Assembly: GCA_902511575.1 (NCBI GenBank)
Contig: CABXFU010000005.1
Coordinates: 59,060-123,059 of the forward strand
Direction of reading: 5' to 3'
DNA from: an uncultured SAR86 cluster bacterium
GTDB taxonomy: Bacteria; Pseudomonadota; Gammaproteobacteria; Magnimaribacterales; D2472
DNA: 64,000 nucleotides
Made by a program: the position numbers and the translations under genes. Within the stretch, counting starts at the first letter, position 1. Each line of letters opens with the position of its first letter. The notes below the pieces were generated by a model that worked only from the letters and a program-made list of their open reading frames with translations, had not been told where the DNA came from and made no database searches. This document shows positions 61,086 to 64,000 of this stretch, piece after piece.

Positions 61086-61715
61086 ATGGAAGCGTATCTT
61101 GGAACAGTGCTAATCAGATTTGCTCACATTCTTTTTGGAGTACTTTGGATTGGGTTACTTTATTATTTTAATTTTGTCCAAACAGAATATTTTAAAGAGT
61201 CAGAAGCCTCTGCTAAATCTGATGTGGTCCAGAAATTAGTACCAAATGCTTTATGGTATTTTAGATGGGCAGCAGCGTTTACATTTTTCACCGGTTTATA
61301 CTTGCTTTATTGGTTAAGTATTACAGTTAACATTGGTATTGTATTGGGAGCAGTAATGGCTTCATTTATGGCTGCAAATGTATGGTTTGTAATTTGGCCA
61401 AATCAAAAGAAAGTTATTGCTGGTGCTCCTGATGCGGCAGATGCTGGTGCAAAAGCAGGATTAGCATCACGCACTAATACTTTGTTTTCATTGCCAATGC
61501 TTTACTTGATGGTCTATTCTGCTCACGGTGGAGCTCTACCAATGATTGCTGAAAGCAGTATGAATGGTCTCTGGATTGGTTTAGCAATTATTTTGCTAAT
61601 TGAGGCAAATGCGTTATTTGGCAAAATGAATGCAATGATTACTTCGGTAAAAGCAGTTATTCACTCAGGCGTTGCACTTACAGTAGTATTTGGGTTATTG
61701 GTTCATTACCTGTAA
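61086..61715 (+). CDS. PuuD N-terminal (urate oxidase N)-like membrane protein
   Basis: A 209-residue membrane protein with about five helices. It resembles the membrane domain of the urate hydroxylase PuuD family, in which that domain is followed by a cytochrome c domain; here the protein stops before any CxxCH motif. Characteristic pieces are LIRFAHILFGVLWIGLLYYFNFVQ at the start and AANVWFVIWPNQKKVI in the middle; histidines near both ends of the bundle could bind heme. GGAG lies before the ATG, and a TATAAT at 61045 is a possible promoter. It is monocistronic between two terminators. Urate oxidation is not implied. Confidence 0.72.
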   Translation: MEAYLGTVLIRFAHILFGVLWIGLLYYFNFVQTEYFKESEASAKSDVVQKLVPNALWYFRWAAAFTFFTGLYLLYWLSITVNIGIVLGAVMASFMAANVWFVIWPNQKKVIAGAPDAADAGAKAGLASRTNTLFSLPMLYLMVYSAHGGALPMIAESSMNGLWIGLAIILLIEANALFGKMNAMITSVKAVIHSGVALTVVFGLLVHYL

Positions 61716-61733
61716 TTCTTGAAGGTTTTTTGC

Positions 61734-61758
61734 AAAGGAGAGCCTAGCTCTCCTTTTT
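61734..61758 (+). terminator. Rho-independent terminator
   Basis: AAAGGAGAGC (61734-61743) and GCTCTCCTTT (61747-61756) are exact reverse complements with a three-base CTA loop, followed by further Ts. It ends the PuuD-like transcript. Its right arm covers the last codons of the convergent CorC-type gene. Confidence 0.88.
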
Positions 61759-62997
61759 CTTAATCTTTACTTTCTCAATAGAGTTATCTTCTATATTTAA
61801 TATTTCTATTCTGTAGTCATCAATTTCTAGGCAGACATTCTCTTGAGGAATTTGATCTAAGAAATCGGTAATAGTTCCATTGATAGTTTTTGAGCCATCT
61901 TCATCAATATCCCAATTCATAAAGCTATTTAATTCTCTGATTTTTGAATTGCCATCAGCTATAACAGCTCCATCTTTCTTTATCAGAAACTCTTTCTCTA
62001 GATCTGCTTTAGCAGCACCAAACTTTCCAACTATTTCTGTAAAAATATCTTCCATAGTTAAAAGGCCTTGGATTTCACCATACTCGTCAACAACCAAAGA
62101 AAGGTTACTATCTTTTTTTTGGAATTGACTTAACTGTGTCGAAATAGTTGTAGATTGAGATATAAATGTTGTATCAAAGAGAATACTTTTAACATCATCT
62201 CCGACCTCTAATGCTTCTATGAATTGATGAGAGTCTTTAAGATGAAGCATGCCTATAACTTGATCAATAGATTTTTTAAAAACTGGTAACCTGCTGTAAT
62301 AAGACGAACCAATAATTGTTTGCGCAGCCTCAATGCTTTGTGAAATATCGATACCAATAATTTCAGCATGAGGAGTCATAATATCCTCGACTGTTAATTC
62401 TTCCATACCCAAGATTGATGAGAGCATTTCTCGGGATTGCATCGGGATTAAATCACCATGTTCATCGAGTAACGTTCTTAATTCATCTGAGTTTAAATTA
62501 TCATTAGTAGCTGACTGCATTGGATCAACATTGAATATTTTAAGTATTCTTGAGCTAAGAATATTTGTAAGCCAGACAAGTGGTTTAAAAATAATTACTA
62601 ATAATTTTAGGAGCCATGAAGATTTTGTTGCAAATTTTTCTGGGTATACGCTTGCAATAGTTTTTGGAGTGATTTCAGAAAAAATTAGGATAATAAGAGT
62701 CAGAATGATTGAGCCAAGCAATACATTCCCATCAAAATAATCAATCATTATTATAGTAACTATTGCTGAAGCTAGAATATTGGCAAAATTATTTCCAATT
62801 AATATGGATGCAAGTAATACATCTGGTCTTTGAAGCAATTTTAAAGCCCTCATAGCACCTTTGGAGCCCTTGGATATGTTTCTTAATTTAACTTTATTTG
62901 AAGCCATCATCCCAGTTTCAGAACCAGATGAAAACGCTGAAAAAATTAACAGTACAATTAGTACTAGAAATAAAAAAGAAATTGAATTAGTGCTCAA
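61744..62997 (-). CDS. yfjD: CNNM/CorC (HlyC/CorC) family transporter-like protein
   Basis: A 417-residue protein of the CNNM/CorB family linked with magnesium (and cobalt) transport. The N-terminal DUF21 membrane domain (about 1-150) has SAFSSGSETGMMASNKVKLRN and the FSEITPKTIASVYPEKFA motif. Two CBS domains (about 190-310) include LTVEDIMTPHAEI, and a C-terminal CorC/HlyC domain includes GGT-like and NGTITDFL strands. The start appears to be a TTG seven bases after the ypjD-like stop; no ATG precedes the first helix. The ypjD-yfjD order is the same as in Escherichia coli. Confidence 0.9.
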   Translation of the reverse strand: MSTNSISFLFLVLIVLLIFSAFSSGSETGMMASNKVKLRNISKGSKGAMRALKLLQRPDVLLASILIGNNFANILASAIVTIIMIDYFDGNVLLGSIILTLIILIFSEITPKTIASVYPEKFATKSSWLLKLLVIIFKPLVWLTNILSSRILKIFNVDPMQSATNDNLNSDELRTLLDEHGDLIPMQSREMLSSILGMEELTVEDIMTPHAEIIGIDISQSIEAAQTIIGSSYYSRLPVFKKSIDQVIGMLHLKDSHQFIEALEVGDDVKSILFDTTFISQSTTISTQLSQFQKKDSNLSLVVDEYGEIQGLLTMEDIFTEIVGKFGAAKADLEKEFLIKKDGAVIADGNSKIRELNSFMNWDIDEDGSKTINGTITDFLDQIPQENVCLEIDDYRIEILNIEDNSIEKVKIKKKES

Positions 62998-63004
62998 GAA
63001 TAAT

Positions 63005-63568
63005 TTATAAGTAATTTATTAAAATAATAGAATTTCCAAAATATGCCAAAAGGACCATAGCAAAAGAGAGAATGGTTCCTCTAACTGCATAGCGCACTTT
63101 TAGATTTGCGTATTTTACCCCTAAAAATGTAAGCATATAAATTATTAAAGCAAATACAGTAAAAATAATTTTAAAAATTAACTCTATATCTATTTCGCCA
63201 AGCACCATAAACCCAGAAATTAGCGACAAAATTATTCCTCCCAAGCCAAATCCAATCAATACAAATATTTCGTTATATTCTCTTTCTACAGATTTATCAT
63301 TAGAACCTATTTCACCCTTTTTTATTTTTGTAATATGTCTTTCAAGTAATGTGGTTTCAAAGAAAGTCACAATTAATATAACTATGCTGAAGCTTGTAGC
63401 GGAAACATGTAACCCCAAAATTGAGATACCTTTTGAGTATGTCATCAGCCCAACTATTATTAGCAATGCAAAAGATAGACCTGCATAGACTTGTTTTGAT
63501 GACTTCAATACAGCTCTAGAAATGAAATAGCTTATCAACGCTATTAATGTAATTATTGGAAATGACAC
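63005..63568 (-). CDS. ypjD: YpjD-like cytochrome c assembly (CcsA-type) membrane protein, reduced
   Basis: A predicted membrane protein of about 187 residues. The C-terminal part (VKYANLKVRYAVRGTILSFAMVLLAYFGNS) aligns with the YpjD ending of the type GWRGRRxxxxxxAGxxxLxLAYFGS. A histidine in LHVSATSFS matches the LVHIGLSLFS helix. Compared with the 263-residue family member, about 75 residues around helices 2-4 are gone, and the later conserved histidine reads Phe (LIFKIIF). I set the start at GTG 63568 because a promoter overlaps the upstream stretch; GTG 63637 is possible. It is divergent from rpsP and cotranscribed with yfjD. Confidence 0.65.
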   Translation of the reverse strand: MSFPIITLIALISYFISRAVLKSSKQVYAGLSFALLIIVGLMTYSKGISILGLHVSATSFSIVILIVTFFETTLLERHITKIKKGEIGSNDKSVEREYNEIFVLIGFGLGGIILSLISGFMVLGEIDIELIFKIIFTVFALIIYMLTFLGVKYANLKVRYAVRGTILSFAMVLLAYFGNSIILINYL

Positions 63569-63591
63569 AATCTTATTTTTTTTGTAATCTT

Positions 63592-63619
63592 TATATATTA
63601 ACACTATCAAATTCGTCAA
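63592..63619 (-). promoter_or_regulatory. Predicted promoter of the ypjD-yfjD operon
   Basis: On the minus strand, TTGACG (63619-63614) and TATATA (63597-63592) are separated by 16 bases, a good sigma-70 match. It lies inside the longer possible ypjD frame, supporting a start near 63568. A perfect palindrome AGGTTAACCT (63619-63628) sits at its upstream edge, between it and rpsP. Confidence 0.55.
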
Positions 63620-63668
63620 GGTTAACCTAAAATACACACCTTTTTATTAATACAAAATAATTTTCAAT

Positions 63669-64000
63669 ATGGTAGTAGTTAGACTTGCAAAAAGCGGAGC
63701 AAAAAAGAACCCTTATTATTTCATAACGGTTGCTGACTCCAGAAAACCTAGAGATGGTGCATTCATTGAGCGCTTAGGTTTTTTTAATCCCTCAGCAAAA
63801 GGATCTGAAGAAAGAATGAGGTTTAATGTAGAGAGATTAGATCATTGGATTTCACAAGGTGCTCAACTTTCAGATAAAGTATCAGAATTGGCAAAAGATG
63901 CTAGGCTATCTTCAGATGAGCTTCAAGCAAAGCTTGATGCAAAGATAGATAAACGAGCACAAAAGAAAGAAGCAATCAAAGCACAAAAGATAGCTGAGTT
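63669..64000 (+). CDS. rpsP: Ribosomal protein S16, 3'-truncated by the window edge
   Basis: The frame opens with [19 protein letters not shown] and contains the S16 signatures [21 protein letters not shown] and a QGAQLSDKV segment. At least 110 residues are encoded before the window ends with no stop, against 82 in Escherichia coli. The extra part after about residue 80 is a charged, helical Lys/Glu/Ala-rich tail. The start is 31 bases from the longer possible ypjD start on the other strand. In related bacteria rimM, trmD and rplS follow; they would lie beyond the window. ffh, which often separates rpsP from ypjD, is absent here. Confidence 0.95.
   Translation, partial: MVVVRLAKSGAKKNPYYFITVADSRKPRDGAFIERLGFFNPSAKGSEERMRFNVERLDHWISQGAQLSDKVSELAKDARLSSDELQAKLDAKIDKRAQKKEAIKAQKIAE

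Overview
The window is a densely packed, strongly AT-rich piece of bacterial chromosome (by eye roughly one-third G+C). It is made almost entirely of core housekeeping genes, with very short or negative spacing, many ATGA/TGATG overlaps, and frequent GTG or TTG starts. Gene order is gammaproteobacterial: aspS-yebC-ybgC-tolQRAB-pal-cpoB, dapA-bamC-purC, iscRSUA-fdx-iscX, ndk-rlmN-rodZ-ispG-hisS-yfgM-bamB-der, sdhCDAB-sucAB-lpd-sucCD and murJ-ribF-ileS-lspA-ispH. The low GC, the compactness and the loss of members from these familiar operons suggest a streamlined marine gammaproteobacterium, SAR86-like. That placement is inference; no 16S gene is present. There is no phage, transposon, integron or CRISPR array, and no gene-free stretch exceeds 300 bases.

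Layout. 1-3.4 kb: 3' part of recA, a thiolase whose ribosome binding site lies in a perfect hairpin, and a short-form prolyl-tRNA synthetase on the minus strand. 3.5-11.4 kb: a zinc-ribbon protein, aspS, yebC, a PD-(D/E)XK nuclease sitting where ruvCAB usually lies, the whole Tol-Pal system, and tRNA-Lys(UUU). 11.4-18.4 kb: a nucleotide-exchange-type carrier, bepA, perM, bcp, dapA, bamC, purC. 18.4-29.1 kb: an Isc operon without hscBA, driven by a promoter overlapping an IscR-type operator, then the ndk-to-der block. 29.1-39.9 kb: one nine-gene TCA-cycle operon. 39.9-48.8 kb: the most accessory part, with a MATE pump, a hexapeptide acyltransferase, pdxB, and a minus-strand operon of two acyl-CoA ligases, an LLM flavin oxidoreductase and selO. 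48.9-64 kb: yhhQ, msrB, murJ-ribF-ileS-lspA-ispH, a peptidoglycan-recycling pair (ampD-ampG), a VanZ-like gene, groESL with a strong terminator, a membrane protein related to the urate hydroxylase PuuD, CNNM/CorC and YpjD-like genes, and the start of rpsP.

How the genes work together. The clearest themes are the outer membrane and envelope (Tol-Pal, BamB, BamC, BepA, MurJ, LspA, AmpD/AmpG, RodZ), Fe-S cluster assembly feeding IspG, IspH, RlmN and SdhB, and oxidative central metabolism. The most interesting points are architectural. The ruvCAB site is occupied by a phage-type Hjc-like nuclease. iscR looks leaderless and autoregulated. hscBA is missing although IscU keeps its HscA-recognition motif. 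ProRS lacks its editing domain. The thiolase start is buried in a hairpin.
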